NCBI RefSeq assembly: GCF_035582795.1
Contig: NC_134366.1
Coordinates: 150,087,519-150,151,518 of the forward strand
Direction of reading: 5' to 3'
DNA length: 64,000 nt
Origin: Mycteria americana
Lineage: Eukaryota; Chordata; Aves; Ciconiiformes; Ciconiidae
Positions 26,401 through 39,920 of this stretch are shown here, piece by piece (the stretch's first letter is position 1; each line of letters begins with the position of its first letter). A program made the translations under genes and the position numbers. The notes beneath the pieces are model-generated. The model had not been told where the DNA came from. It did not search any database and worked only from the letters and a program-made list of their open reading frames with translations.

Positions 26401-29400
26401 TTGCCTAAACCTGGTTTGTGACCCCACAGATGTAGCAGCATCTTGTGCAACTGAGAATTGTGGTGAGCCTTGTGAAGCCTGTTTTAGTACTTATGTGAGA
26501 AAACAGTTCACGTTTAAGTATATATGTGGGGTTTTTTTTCCTTTCTCCAGTTTCTGGTTATGGTGTCTGATCTTTTACTCAAATGTAGTGATAGTACATT
26601 TCCTGCTAGAACACTCTGTGTGAAAGGGAATGAGATCACTCTGCCGCCCTCCCCCAGTTTTTCTAGCTTTCATCTGCTACATGTATATTGATATCCTGTG
26701 TCTTTAATTTTTGTGTTAGTTTTTTTCAGAGGAGGCACTTGACTGTGAATTTACATAAGACAAGTGAGTCGACAGTAATTTGTGTTTCTAGTAGCCCCAC
26801 AAAAGGGGCTTATGTAATATTATGGGTGTGCCAATAGACATTTGAGGAAGAAATGTGCTTTTTTGAGGCCTTAAAATGAGATCTGAGCCAATAGACTCTG
26901 TTGGGAAAGCATCCACCTTTTTATCTGTAACTTTTGAAGACCAAAGCACAGATTTGATTTATCTGTAATGGTTTCCCCTTCTGCTCTCCCCACGTTTTGA
27001 GATTAGCGTTTCTGATCTTGTTGATTTTTACTGTTCTGCATCACAGGGCTCACCTTCTAGTGCTCTCTCTGGTCATGTTCTCCCATACAAAACACAAATG
27101 CTCTTCTGTGGCAGACTGCGAAAACACTTCTCGGAGTTTTAATGAAATTCTGTATTGTTTTGGAAGCAAAAAGAATTGTAAGTTACTAATTTCTTTAAGA
27201 TTGATCATATACTGCAACAGGCTATTAATATTTTCTCTTATGACAACTAGATAAGGCAGAAAAGTACATTACTAATCTCAGATAATATATTCGGTGCTGC
27301 CGAAAAATACACAGAGCAGACAATTTCTACCTCAGTGATGCACTGTGAGATACCCTAGAAGGAAACCAAAGTCAATTTGATTTTAATTTCTTGTTCAGTT
27401 TGGTTGTCTTGAAATAGTTGTTGGGTAAGGAATCTCTGGAGGGTTTTCAGAGCAAAAGAGCAGGCTTTGAGTTGTGTAATTTACCTGGCAGCTGCTGCAG
27501 AGGTTTCCACCCCAGCCACCCACCTGTTCCTTGGCCACCAGTTCTCACCCAGGTAGCAGAGGTGGTGGAAAGAGCAAAGCTGTCTGCTCTTCAGGCTGCA
27601 GAGACTGCCACAGTCCAGTCTTCCTTCGAGTAGTACATCCCCATTTTCTCTTCTACCAGTAACCTACTGGTACTAATGCTCATGATTAATTTCTACTAAC
27701 AAAGAATAAATGTTTTTCACTGGATTGGTTCCCAGAACCAACTTGCTGCCTGTCCATATGGATGAACTTCTGGTGCAAGTGAATGGCAATTTGGAGGGCA
27801 GAGCCACTGTAGCTAGGACCTAGATGGACTTAAGGTACAACTGATCCAAACCTTCTGTTGCCCAGTCCATAGGCTGATAAAATATACCTATGCTGACTTT
27901 AATATATGTTACTACCGCAGCTAAGGTCTGTGATTCGTGCTTCATTTTGGACTTACCTGTTGGGGCTGAAGAGAAAACTTGCAGAAACCGTGGTATCAGG
28001 AGTCTCTCTGTGGCTGCCTTTCAAAGAGTAGCCAAGTGAGGACTGATGTGCTTGTTTCCAGCCAGTGATGCTGCCCAAGTCAGCAGATACATCTTGCTTT
28101 GCAGTGCGGTCTGGTGTATGCTACAGTTGTGATTATTAAAAAGACCTGACATAGCCAAACCCAGCATATCTGATACGGGTGGATCATACAGGGCTATTTG
28201 TGTGATTTTGGACTGTTTCAGCAAATCTGGTGATGAGAGAGGAGAAAGTGGTCAAACTGGAAGAAACTTTGAGAGAAGAGCTTATGCTGAACGTCAAAAC
28301 ATCTCTTAAGTTTGCTGTGCTAATAGCAGGTGACAACGGTGTCTTGAGCCTCACATCTAAATTTTGATGGGGACAATGAATTTTTTGTTTCATTGGAAAA
28401 AGAGGTGGTCAGAACAGTGTGATTATCTTTCTGTATTTCCATCTGGCAGTAGGTGAGCTAAAAACTCATTTGCAAGTCTTTTTCCCTAGAGGAAAAGGTA
28501 TTTCCCAGTGCTAAGTGGTGCTTCTGTTAGCAGTCCTCTCATTGCTCAAAGTAGGTCTTATTTTTTGGCCCAGAATATTAGTTTTGAGTAAAAATAATCC
28601 ATTTGACACAACAGCATGAGTTATTTTGTGTTCATAAGCGAACAAGACTTTATGCTTTCTCTAGTATGGGAATTTTGGCATGGCTAGAAATGATCCCCCC
28701 TCCCCCCCCCCCCATCATACTCTCCCATCTTATGTTATTTGTGAAACAGATTTGTGAAAATTGCTTTACGGTTTAAGCTTTTAGGCCAAAAGAAGTCAAT
28801 GCATGTTTTAAGCTTTATTTGAGGAGCTATCATTATCAATAGTGACATATCCTATGTTTCTTTGATCCAGATCATATGGCAAGTTTTATTTAAAGTAGAA
28901 GCATAAAAAAACGCCATACAAAGTGAATCCTGTTTTGCCGACCCTGACGTTAAGTCAGGAGATGAACCCGGCAGTTAAAAATGGTGTGACGTATGTGTCT
29001 ATGAAGCATATCTGACCTTTATATGCTCATTTTTGTTTGTTTTTTTCTTTTTTTAAACCAGTACTATTTTCTTGTGATTATGATCCAGCCCTCTCAGCTA
29101 TGTCATCATTGCATTACACACCACACTTTTGTCAGTCCCACCATCATGCATTTGCAGGCATCAAGTGTTTATCAAAGTCAGAGCAGTTATGTTTCAGGGA
29201 GTAGTAGTCAATTTTTCTATTTTTTTTCTCCCCTTTCACATGCTGCTTTATCTCCTTTGGCTTTTCCTCATTGTTGTAATGCTGGAAGATACGGCACTTC
29301 TCCATTGCTTCTGTTCTCAGTGCATTGGTATTAGAATTAAATGTATTCAGACGCCTGTTTTCTGACAATCCAGAACATGCAGCCCGGTTGAGCAGCATGC

Positions 29401-32400
29401 AAACAGGAATGGGAGCATGGGAAAGTTCCTTTGAAGAATGTTATATAAAAATAACTATTGGGAGCTTATCAGTATGTGAACTGTATATAAAAAACCAGAT
29501 GCACTTGCATACTGGGTAAATAATAATAGCTACAGTAGGCATCTGTCTAATGCAACTTCCCAAAGTTACCAAAATGAAACATGCTGTCTAACATCTCCTG
29601 TCCCTACAGACAAGCGGCACAGGAACAATCGAAGTCAGCTAATACTAGCTTTTTTTCCTGGAAAACATTTTCAGCTGTGTTGAGGTAACAGCTGGGCTGT
29701 TAGCTGCAAGCATTGCTGCAACTGGGAGTGGTGGTCTGTGCAAGTTCAGCTGCTCTTCTGAAAGCAGGAGGTAACTTTGCTGTAGAAAAAGCCTTAATCT
29801 AGGAATTAAATGGGATAGTAAACTTAAGAAATGTAGGCTTCTTGCTGACCTTGCCTGCTCTCCCGGTGATTATATCTAAATACTTTGTACTCAACAAGTA
29901 GGGCTTGTTGGCAAACATGGAGTAAGGGATGTAGAATTAGTGTTACCATCAGATCTGTTCCAATGGATAACTGGGAAGTTGCTGTCATCAGGGAGCAGAA
30001 CTGATACGTAATTTGTTGCCCAAAGCACTGTTTATGTCCCAGCCTGGCTTCCAAAGGGTTTCAAAGAAGAGCTTTCTGAGGAGTGACCCTAATATGGAAA
30101 TCATGGAAGTGTGGATGAAACCGTCATCCTGAAAGGAACAGCGCTTCATCAAGAAGTCAAAGATGGCTTTTCTGGCTGCTTCTGAATGAAGGAGCAGTTG
30201 TAACTTTGTGAGAGCTCTGCCTTCTCAGTTGCCCCTGCTTGCAAGCTGATGTATGTGATAAAATCAAAACTGAGTGTAAGCGATCCTCCAATACCAGTTT
30301 CATTTTAATTTGCAATTGCGTTTTAGTTCATGAGGAGACTGACATTTGCAACATCTGGATTCACTGAAGGAGGCAGAGGCTCTATTTTTTCCTCATACTA
30401 GTAACACTAGAGCCCCAAATGTTAAATAGTCTCTACTCATGCTGTGGATAAAGCCCTCTGAATTTTATGCAGTTATGACAGGGCAAATGTGCGGTTTTGA
30501 AAATCACCATTTATAGCTAAATCAAGTGCTCTAAGTGGGTTGATTCTGCAAGCTTTTGTCTCCTTAATGATTGGTCTTGTGTCTAGAAACATTTAAAGGC
30601 AGCATTCCCAAAGCTGTGCTTGCAGAGGGCTATTTAACAGGCAGGATAAAAGCCAGAGGTGTCCTAATACCTGGCGTCCCTGCCCAGTTTGATAACACTC
30701 TATCTAAATAGAAATTTTAAGAGTGTCTAAATAGCTTCACTTTTTATTGTGTTCCAGGCATAACTCCTCCAGCAGACCCAGAAGGAGCTTGTGGCTGTCA
30801 TGTGGCTGTCAGTAGCAGAAGGATAGGGTGAGCAACTGGGGTCTGGAAATGGAGCTGTGGACTCTCTGGGCTTTGCTTGGTTGAAGTTCCTGTGTGCTTC
30901 GTGAGTTTGGGTGCAGGCACTCACCTGGGTCTGGTGTGTTCATGGCAGCAGTGGTGAGCTGGTTTTCTCAAAGATGGCCAGTGTAAAAACTTCTCTGGCG
31001 TTTGGGAGCTGACATGCAGGTCAGATTGCCTTATGCAATCTGAACTGTGCAGAAGTGTTTAAGACCTAGGAGGAAACTTTTGGCTGTTTTGTTTGCTCCT
31101 GTACTTTCTTGGCGTAATTTAATCTGTGAGTATTATTGGTCAAGTGCAGTGTCAGAATCATGTCAGTGCAAAGCCAGGGAGATGTCTTAACATAATATTT
31201 GCAGAGAGAGGGTTGATTGCATTCTGTCTCTAGTGTTGCAGGTGCTGTAGAATGTGTGCCAGATGTGGTACAATGTGTGCCAGAAAATGACATGTATGTA
31301 TACCTAGTCAGCTTATGTTTGCCGAAGTCAGTATCTTCCCTTAACATGACACTCAAGTACAGTATCAGCTTTTGTATTGTCAGATTCAAGACCCTATTAA
31401 GCATCTGGATCAAAGAAATGGTACCACGGATAGTTTGGCAGCTAGAACAAAGAACCTGTGAGGATTTTAAAGGATGGACCTCCATTTGTTTTTCTAATAC
31501 TATGAGATTCAAACAATAATTGTATTGAGAAAAGGCAGTTTCATAGTTCATTAAACTACCTTCCTTCTCAGAAATATTTATTGCCGTTTTGGAAAGCTGT
31601 CTCCAGTGTAGCTCCTGAATATGTTTTAGCAGTGGTACTTTTTTCATTTATTCTGAAGCTGCTGTTGGTATTTGTGCATGTATATTCTATGGTATCTCTG
31701 CAAGTATAGCTGTGCAAGATCAAGGCATTCATTTTTGCTTGCACAGTTATCTGTATTAACATTGTCTAAAATGTATTTATTATATTATCTTTTGAGCTTT
31801 TTCTGAAGACTTTCCCTGATGAACAATTGAAAAAAAATTACTTTCTGGAAACTGTTGGCTTCACGTCTCTTGAAAAATGCTGATCAAGGGCAATGGCTAA
31901 TACTCCCGAACCTGAAAACTATACTGTAGGCGTATTTAGCTTTATAGATAATTCACTGTGTAAGGATATTACTAAATAGAAAATGTTTATAATGTGTGAT
32001 ACCATTAGCCCAATGCTACTGCCCTCAATTAAATATTTTAATTTGAGCATATGAATGGTATTTGAACATACAAATTGCTAATACAGCTACTTTTCCTGGT
32101 GATACTTCTGTGATACTGATACTGAGACAAAACCACCATTCTCTAAAAGGTGCTTTAGACTCTTTGATTCCACTTTGAACATCCGCTCAGGTTTATGCTG
32201 TCACTTTTTGGCTGCTTCAGAGAGAAGTTTCTTCTGTTTCATCTGTCTGCTTAGAATGGTAATTCATTGAAAGATACTAAGAAATTGGTGTTCATTGAGG
32301 TGTCAGTTATTCTTTGGTTCTGAGCAGTGTGCACCTCTCGTTCCCCTTAAGAAACAAAAGACCTGTAAGATACTGTAGCTGGTATAGCAAGCTGTATGTT

Positions 32401-35400
32401 TGCGAACTAAATATTCAAAATGAACTTTAAATTTTGCATTGAGGTGCTTGCACATGAAAAATTATACCTCTAGGCTTTCCTGTACATATTTTCCCATGCT
32501 CAAATTTTGTCTACGCAGAAAGTCGTTGATACTTATCTAAGATTAACTAACCTATTGCAGCTCAGTGTAAGCTGTCTCACAGGTCACCTGCATGATGGAT
32601 CTTGGGAATCACTGCATGAGAATTCTGGATAGAAACATGCCAGCTGTGTTAGTGTGTGAACAAAAATAAATTGAGAACAGACATTTTCAGATATTTATTA
32701 CAGCATACCAGATACAGTAATTGTTTACATTTAGAAGTCTTTTGCTATCCTCTATTAAAAAAAACCAACACAAACACATCTTTAAAAATTCACTTTTGGA
32801 AGTAGAATTGCATGGCTCAGAAAAATAGGAATTGTCTTACCCAGACTCAGTGGTGTCAGCATTTGTCACTGTCTTCTCTACATAACTGTTGTGTTTATTT
32901 TTTGGTATGTTCTTTCTTTTGTTGTGGTTTTGTTTTGTTTTGTTTTGTTTCCACTTCGATTTCCAGTTAACTTTTTGTAATACGACTATTTGCTTCATTG
33001 CAGCAAGCTTTTGATCGGCTCCTCTTGGTAGTGTCAGGAGAAGGGGGCTGAGTGGTCATGCTAATTGAAATGCCTTTCATGTGGCAACTGAGTGACTTGA
33101 AGATGTCACTTCTGGGTCCCTCCTTTTCCAATTGTTTGTCCATTTTGTCTGTCTGTAGTTGTAAGGCCCTAATAGCATGCTTGTCTCAGTGTATCTCTGC
33201 GCTGAGCAGCACTGTGGACTGTGATCTTAACAGGAACTGTTGAATGCCACTTGAAATTAAAAAAAATTAGTATGGATAGATGTCTTTTGTCATAACTGAC
33301 TTCTTTTGTCCTGCAGTAGCAAAATTGTGTGATAATTTTTTGTCTTTTAAATGGCAGTAAAAATAATTAGAAGTTAAATGCAAAATCAGAACTGCCTTAT
33401 GCACGGTAACCGTAGTGCTCCATGATCAAATGTGTGCTGCACTGGGAAGTAGCTTTGATGAAGAAATGGTGTTGGAGCTTTCCTCAACATCAGAAAGAGG
33501 TCTGGTTTTACTAATTTATTACTCAACATTGGCTAAAACCCAGTTTTCTATCAAGCTCTTTATGTAAAGTGTGTTTATTTTATTAACAGTCTGTTCATTG
33601 CCTCGGTTCTTTACATTGAAACTTTTTAAGTTTGCTTTTATTTGTACGTTGCAGTGCAGTCTGCTGTGGGATGATAGCCCCAATTTTACATTGTCACTGA
33701 GCTGTAGCAGTTTCTTTCTGATGTTGATATGTTGGAATACAGTATGATATTTGAGTACCAGTATTATGCCCTAGTGAACATGACAAAATCATAAACGACA
33801 TACTTCATAACGTATCTCATTGAAATTAATATCCTTTCCCACCCTTAATATAACTAAAGAAATGTGTGCATCGTAAAGATCATTTTTCTGTCAATTGTAA
33901 TGAGAAATTCTTGACACTGTGCCTTTTTCATGTAGTTGTATTTACAAATTCATCCTTTGTTGCTCTGGAAAGGGAAGGCTCAGTGGGCGTATCTTACAGT
34001 AAGCAGGCAAAAGAGTAGAATATCAGTTTTCTTAACAAGTCTGGCAATATGTTCACCAGATTTCTGGGCTTCACAAAACCACTTGAATGTTGATACTATA
34101 ACAGTCTGAAGAACATACCTTTTCTTGTGACTGTAGAGAAAGACTGTATGAAAAAAACTAACAAATAAAAAAGATGTTCAGAAAAGTTACAGTTATTTTA
34201 ATCTGGAAATTTTATTTATTAATATTCTTAAATACCTCATCGTATTCAGCAATGCTGAATAATTATTGACTTAATTTGGAATTGTGGTGCTATTTATAGT
34301 CTGTAAAATGAGATTATAGGTGTATGGAGTAAACCAGCTAAAATGGTTGGATACTTTTGAAAGTGTTGGTCTTGCCTTTTTTGGTCTTTGAAGCATTTAA
34401 TAATGTGCATAACTTTGCTCTGAACTTGTTGACTTAAAATGAAAAATTTTGTTTCATATACAAAGCAAAAAATGCTTTGTAGCTGTGTGGTCATAGAGGA
34501 ATATTATTCTTGTCATGTATGGAAATGGTAAGTATTTAACTTAAGAGTTTATAATTCTAGAGTGGTATATGATGTATGTAGGTGAGGTTATAATCTGGCG
34601 TAATTTTTGTTAAGGCCAAACAAGTCACTTCATCAGAAAACTTGGCCTGTTGCACTCGATTACATAATTAGTAACTAAGGTTACTTATTTTGGTGGTTCA
34701 TTTTGGCAAATATCCCAACCCTTAGTAGTGTATAGTCACCTTTAAAACTGAGATTTAATTGTTGGAAGGAGACACTCAAAGTATTGGTATTTTCTGGCCA
34801 AAATCTGGAGCAACATAAAGCATACATGTATTCTGTAGGACTGAACAGCCTTCTGCTGGAATGCTGCTTGGAAGGGCACCAAGAAGTGCCTGTGAGTGCC
34901 AGATACTTGGCATTTTGATGGCTTTCAGCTTTCACAGGGGTGGCAGACCAACTTGCAACAGTGACAGCCATGCAGTGACTGTTGTTAACAAAACTTCGTT
35001 TGTTCCTCTTACAATGTCTATCCGTCAGCTTTAGCAGCTTTTGCTATCCAGAGATATAGATTGATCATATGCTCATAGCTCATACCTTCTGTTTTAGGCT
35101 TTATCCTGGTATGAAGATAGGCTTCATCCTTTGGCCGGATGCGATCTGCTAGACTTTCAGTAAAAACTCAGAAAGAAAATATTTAGCATCAGAATTGCAG
35201 GAATAATTTAACTGTAAGTACAGGATAGAAGATGTCTTGATGAACGTGTTTTCAAAAAGGAACTTGGTTTAGAATTTTGGGTGATAGATGTTTAAGTATG
35301 GGACCTTACTGGCAATTCTTGTCTTTGGTGCCCCTTAATTTGTGGCCTCTTCTTTCTCTCTCTTTGAGTACTTCATTCTTTTCCATAGCCTAATTCACCT

Positions 35401-35849
35401 CCTCAGATAAGAAAATACAGAAAATACAGAAGAGGTTGTAAGAGAAGTTTTTTGTAGTTATATTGCTTTGATAAAAAGGCGGTGCTTTTCTCCTGTAGGA
35501 AAGGCTGAAAGAACAATATGTGGTTTGTGTCTCAATTCTATATGAATTTCATGAAAAGGTATAAGATGTGTGTCTATCCCAAAGGCCTTTACAATCAAGA
35601 AAGGTTCCTTAAATTAGTAAGAGGCCGCTAATGTTTTGTATCAGAATGGGTGTGTGTGAATATATTTATTTTTTTCATACGCCAGTCTTTCTATGTCTGA
35701 AGGCAACCTGTCTTGTTTTTTGCACTAGGGCAATAGTTACGGACTTGAAGGAAGTGTCACCAAAGTTGAACATCAAAATACCAGATAATATAATTGCAGC
35801 CCTATTCTGTTATATTTTGATTTAATTGTCCAAAATCATCTTCCTCCCT

Positions 35850-35875
35850 CCCCCCCCCCCCCCCCCCCCCCCCCC
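35850..35875 (+). repeat. Poly(C) homopolymer, 26 bases
   Basis: An uninterrupted run of 26 C, followed by GCCCC, in AT-rich surroundings. The minus strand is a 26-G run. Long C/G homopolymers are rare compared with A/T runs and are prone to length change and sequencing error. Confidence 0.9.
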
Positions 35876-36165
35876 GCCCCAGCTGTCTTTCAACGCCATC
35901 AGCTGGCATTAGCTATGTACTTTGGCATTCATTGTAATATGAACAACATTGTGTATTTCGGTGTCATTGTTTCCTAACTGCCTTTCTTTCATTGAATATT
36001 TCTGTTCTATTCAATTTTTCCTGTCTAAAGATCCCACTGAATTCCTGTCTTTTTCTTGTGAAAAGATAATGTACTGCCTTTTGAGAACTGTTTGTATTTT
36101 GAATGCTCATTAAGAATAATATCATCTGCTATGTGGCCTAGGCATTGTTTGGTGATAATGTTGTC

Positions 36166-36186
36166 TTTTTTTTTTTTTTTTTTTTT
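36166..36186 (+). repeat. Poly(T) tract, 21 bases
   Basis: An uninterrupted run of T. It could be an old poly(A) tail in reverse orientation, but no element body is recognised beside it. Confidence 0.85.
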
Positions 36187-38039
36187 ACTTAATTTTGTTT
36201 GGCTGTCACTGCTTATTAGGGAAGTAGCAGACTGATCATTTCCGTAGCTTCACTAGTACAGTACTCTGCACGTGGATTATGGTGTGATTCTTCAGGATTA
36301 CTGCCATCCATTTTAGCAGCAGCTACTGAATACAATTATATCAAGGTAGCCTGTTACTATTCTGAGGCTTGCAGGTGAAGAAAGAGTGAAGTGTGGTTCC
36401 TTTTACTGCTTCCTTCCTATGTTAAGCTATAGTACTTCCACGATACAGAGTATAAATAGGGTATGAACTTTTTATTTTACCAAATGGGGAGCTATGACTG
36501 CAGTGTCTCTGGGCACATTTGGACTTTCTCTGTTTTAATCCTTAGCCGCCTTTAAACATTTCACTTCCTATTCTGTCCACGTAAGTCAGTATCACTACTT
36601 GGGCATATATGGTCATACGCTACTAGGTCACACTTATCTTTTCAAGAGTACTTGAAAACTTCGGGACATATCTTCAGTTGTAGCAAATAAAGATAGTTCT
36701 TCTGAAGTTGGTAAAGGTAAAACAGCTCATGATTTGGTGTTTCCTCTGGAGTTTTAGACTTTGTGGTCCAAGTAATAAGATTTCATATTGTATTCAAAGT
36801 CTTGTATCCATATTGTGTTGTACTCTTTCTTTCCTTAGCTTTAAATGTAAAAAGGCTAATTTTAAGGACTTTGTAATGTAAGTGATAACTTTGACTGTGA
36901 GCGTTCCCAAAGCCAAGATTTTCTAACTGATTAAACGTTCTTCCAGATGAGGAATCTTGACAATTCTGGAAGAGCAGTCTTTGAGGAATGTCTGCTTTTC
37001 TGCTTCACTCTTCAAGATCATAAAGCTTTCCCCCCTGCTCCCCTTATCTTTCTAAAAGATGGAAGAACTCTATGACTTTATTTTTAGGCAGAAATCTCCT
37101 TCTCATTTTGCAAGTCCACCTAGCCTTCCAGCCATCCCACTCCACAGCTGTCACAACAAACTTTCTTTCCGATGCTATTAAATGTATCAGACATCACTCT
37201 GCAGTATGTGAGTTTGTTACCCTGGGGCTTTTCAGTCTATTCTAATGTTATCAAAACCACTGTGTGATTTCAAGGTTTCCTACATTCCTTGGAGGAAAAT
37301 CAAATGGTACATGGTTAGGAAACTGATTAGATACTCTGCGGATTTAGCAGATCTCTAGCAATTAAGTGGTTAATATCCTCAATTTATTGTTTTCTTTCTT
37401 CATTTCCCATAACCATGACTCTTGTGAACTCTCTGTATCCTTCTGTCTGTATTTTCATCTGGGATTTTGGGAAAACTTTGCCACACTGGAGAAGAAGCAT
37501 CGCTCTAGCTTTGTTTATCCTATTTTTGTTCCCTCTGCTCCTCTTTCAGTTATCTGATTGATGTAGACAGTGTTCTCATCTGAGATTTTTTTTTATCCTC
37601 TTTCTCTCATTCTTTTCCATCTGTTACATTTAAGTAATTTGTATTGTAATGATTTTAATGATGGTAACACCAGTTAGCCTGGTTACACATTGTGTGTGCT
37701 AAAGCTCTTTTATATAAGGGCACCGTAAAAGATGAAGATCCCAATGATCTTGCCCTTTAGCATCAAAGACAGTAGTTAGCTACAGACAAATGGATCAGAC
37801 AATAGGTGGAAGCATTCTTAAAGTAGCTGCTTAGCTAGTATTAAACACATCTTCTTATGACACTGTCTGCACTACCAAAGTACCATTATGCTGTATGTTT
37901 CATGCTCTTCTACTACTCATTGGAGCTGGAAAAGACTTAATTCCTGCCTTTAATTTCTCGTTTTCTTCTGCATACCTAGAACCTTTCTCCCTTGATTTTT
38001 TAAATCCTTTCAGCTTGTGTTTATGGCTTCCTTTCATAT

Positions 38040-39107
38040 TCTGAATCACAGATTTAGGTTGGGAGACATCTTTTGAGCTCATGTAGTTCAAACCCCCTGT
38101 TTAAGCAGGGTCAGCTGCAGCAAGTTGCCCAGGCCTGTGCCCCATCAGGTTGGGAATGTCTCCTCATATGGACACTTCACAACCTCTGTGGGCAACCTGT
38201 TCCAGTGTTTGACCACCCTCACAGTAAAAAAGTGCATTCTTGTGTTCAGATGGATTTTCATATGTTTCAATTTGTGCCCATTGCCTCTTGTTCTGTTGGT
38301 GGGCACCACTGAAAAGAGCCTGGCTCTGTCTTCTTTGTTCCCTCCCATCAGGTATTTATACCCATTGATGAAACCCCTCCTGAATCCTTTCTTCTGCAGG
38401 CTGAACTGCCCCAGCTCTCTCAGCTGCTCCTCATAGGATAGATACTCCAGTCCCTTAATCATCTTCATGGCCCTGTGTTGGACTCTCTCCAGTATGTCCA
38501 TGTCTGTCTTGTGCTGTGGAGCCCAGAAATAGGCAAATACTCCAGGTGTGGCCTCACCAGTGCTTGAGTAGAGGGGAAAGATCACCTCCCTCCACCCGCT
38601 GGTAACACTCCTCCTAATGTGCAGCCCACCAGGCTGTTGGTCTTTGCCATGAGGTTGCATTGCTGACTCATGCTCAGCTTGTCCACCAGGACCGCATGGT
38701 CTTTCTCTGCCAAGCTGCTTTCCAGCTGGGTGACCGCAGCCTGTCTTGGTGCATGGGGGTTAGTCGTCCCCAGATGCGGGACTTTTCATATCCTCTTGTT
38801 GAACTTCATAAGGTTCCCGCCTACCTATTTCTCCGTTCACTCTGAGTGGCAGCACAACCGTCATGTACATTAGCCACTCCTCCTAACTTCATATCATCTG
38901 CAAGTCTGTTGAGGCTGCACTCTATCCAAGCATCCAGATCATTAATGGAGATGTTGAAGAGTAACTGGACCAAGTATTGACTTCTAGGGGACACCGCTAG
39001 TTACTGGCCACCAACTAGATGTCGTACAAACAATCAAAACCTTCTGAGCTTGGTTGTTCAGCCAGTTTTCAATCCACCTCACCTTCTGCTCATCCAGCTC
39101 ATACTTC
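38040..39107 (-). mobile_element. CR1 LINE, 3' part (first half of a copy split by an LTR)
   Basis: The minus strand encodes degraded CR1 reverse-transcriptase sequence. Recognisable blocks include RVQHRAMKMIKGLEYLSYEE, RELGQFSL, NRTRGNGHKLK and VVKHWNRLP, the conserved C-terminal end of CR1 ORF2. Further right is a piece reading VRWIENWLNNQAQK. The 3' end is at about 38040, where a trace of the CR1 terminal repeat (GAATCACAGA on the plus strand) is seen. The catalytic Asp-Asp block is still visible at about 38890-38900. Several stops and indels show it is inactive. It continues at 39921 after the inserted LTR. It lies antisense to CPQ. Confidence 0.9.
39103..39107. repeat. Target-site duplication, left copy (ACTTC)
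   Basis: ACTTC directly precedes the LTR and is repeated exactly at 39921-39925. The duplicated base context belongs to the CR1 sequence that was interrupted. Confidence 0.85.
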
Positions 39108-39920
39108 TGTCTCGTCCCACTCGGTGGGTTGCGAGAGGGGTGAATCTTTTCGATTCCCCGACTGTTCGAGTATTGACAAAAGCTGATCTCTGCTCGGCAG
39201 AGCCACGTGGTCGGCAGAGTCACGACAATGACCCAGAGGAACAGTCTGGCCAGCAACTTTATTAACTGGCGAATTCCACAAACGGACAAACTTAACGACC
39301 TGACGAGTTTAACGAACGAACAAAGGCAATTTGGCAATGGAGCTATTTTCCGGGCTTCCCGATCCCAAACTTGCATATATATATTGGAAAAGCAGAGGAA
39401 AAGAGAAGAGAAGCAAGAAAAGGAAAGAAGAAGAGAGGAGAAAAGAGAAGGAAAAAGTATCACCACCCTTGGATCCCGTGATGACGATGACAGACGTGGC
39501 AATCCTCCAGTGGCGGGCGTGCGCGCCCTTCCCTGGGGGGGGGGCAAGCCTTTTATTGGCTAATCCCCGCCTCCAGGTACGCCCCTTCAGGACTTACATG
39601 GTTATTGTTCTAGAAAGTTCTCAATCTTCTGCACAGGCGCTGGGGGAAGGGGGTGGTCGTGAGGGGTCTCTGGGGCGGTTGCAAGCCCCTTCCTCAGATA
39701 AACTCTGTGTGACCTCTGGCCATACATGGTCAGGTTTGGCAGGACCTCTGGCCATACATGGTCAGGTTTGGCAGAACCTGGAACCGCGCATCCTCCGACG
39801 CGCTCTCCGCATCCTGCTCTTGCTCTCCCCCGCCCCATGCTCGCCGACCTGCTGTCGCCATGCAAATAGCACCTCAAATCGCCACAATGTTTGAGACATT
39901 AACTCTTTCAGTCTCTCACA
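39108..39920 (-). mobile_element. Solo LTR of an endogenous retrovirus, 813 bp, inserted in CR1
   Basis: The element has TGT...ACA ends on both strands and is flanked by the 5-bp direct repeat ACTTC, as left by retroviral integration followed by LTR-LTR recombination. Removing it would rejoin the CR1 reading, which confirms the borders. On the minus strand the order of signals fits an LTR. Two identical 32-bp repeats lie in the U3-like part (39711-39774). A CCAATAAAAG box sits at 39550-39559. A long pyrimidine tract lies opposite the purine tract at 39387-39457. An AATAAA signal lies at 39258-39263, about 150 bases from the 3' end. No gag, pol or env sequence is present. The open frames inside it are chance. 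I do not assign a family. Confidence 0.88.
39711..39774 (-). repeat. Two identical 32-bp direct repeats in the LTR
   Basis: Units 39711-39742 and 39743-39774 are identical; each starts GACCTCTGGCC and ends GTTTGGCAG. Tandem repeats in the U3 region of retroviral LTRs often act as enhancers. Here that role is inferred from position only. Confidence 0.85.

Larger units (their letters stand above)
23461..38039 (+). other. CPQ: CPQ intron 1, left part (inferred)
   Basis: About 14.6 kb of AT-rich sequence between the CpG island and the first CR1 copy. It has low-complexity tracts: an AT-rich patch at about 23735-23812, a 12-C run at 28702-28713, TTTTG repeats at about 32927-32950, a 26-C run at 35850-35875 and a 21-T run at 36166-36186. 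A 193-codon minus-strand frame at 31066-31647 has no recognisable domain. I see no exon of a known gene. Confidence 0.65.

Noticed and set aside
39207..39894. Open frames on both strands inside the solo LTR
   Set aside because: LTRs are non-coding. The Lys/Glu-rich peptide is simply the translated purine tract and there is no retroviral protein motif.
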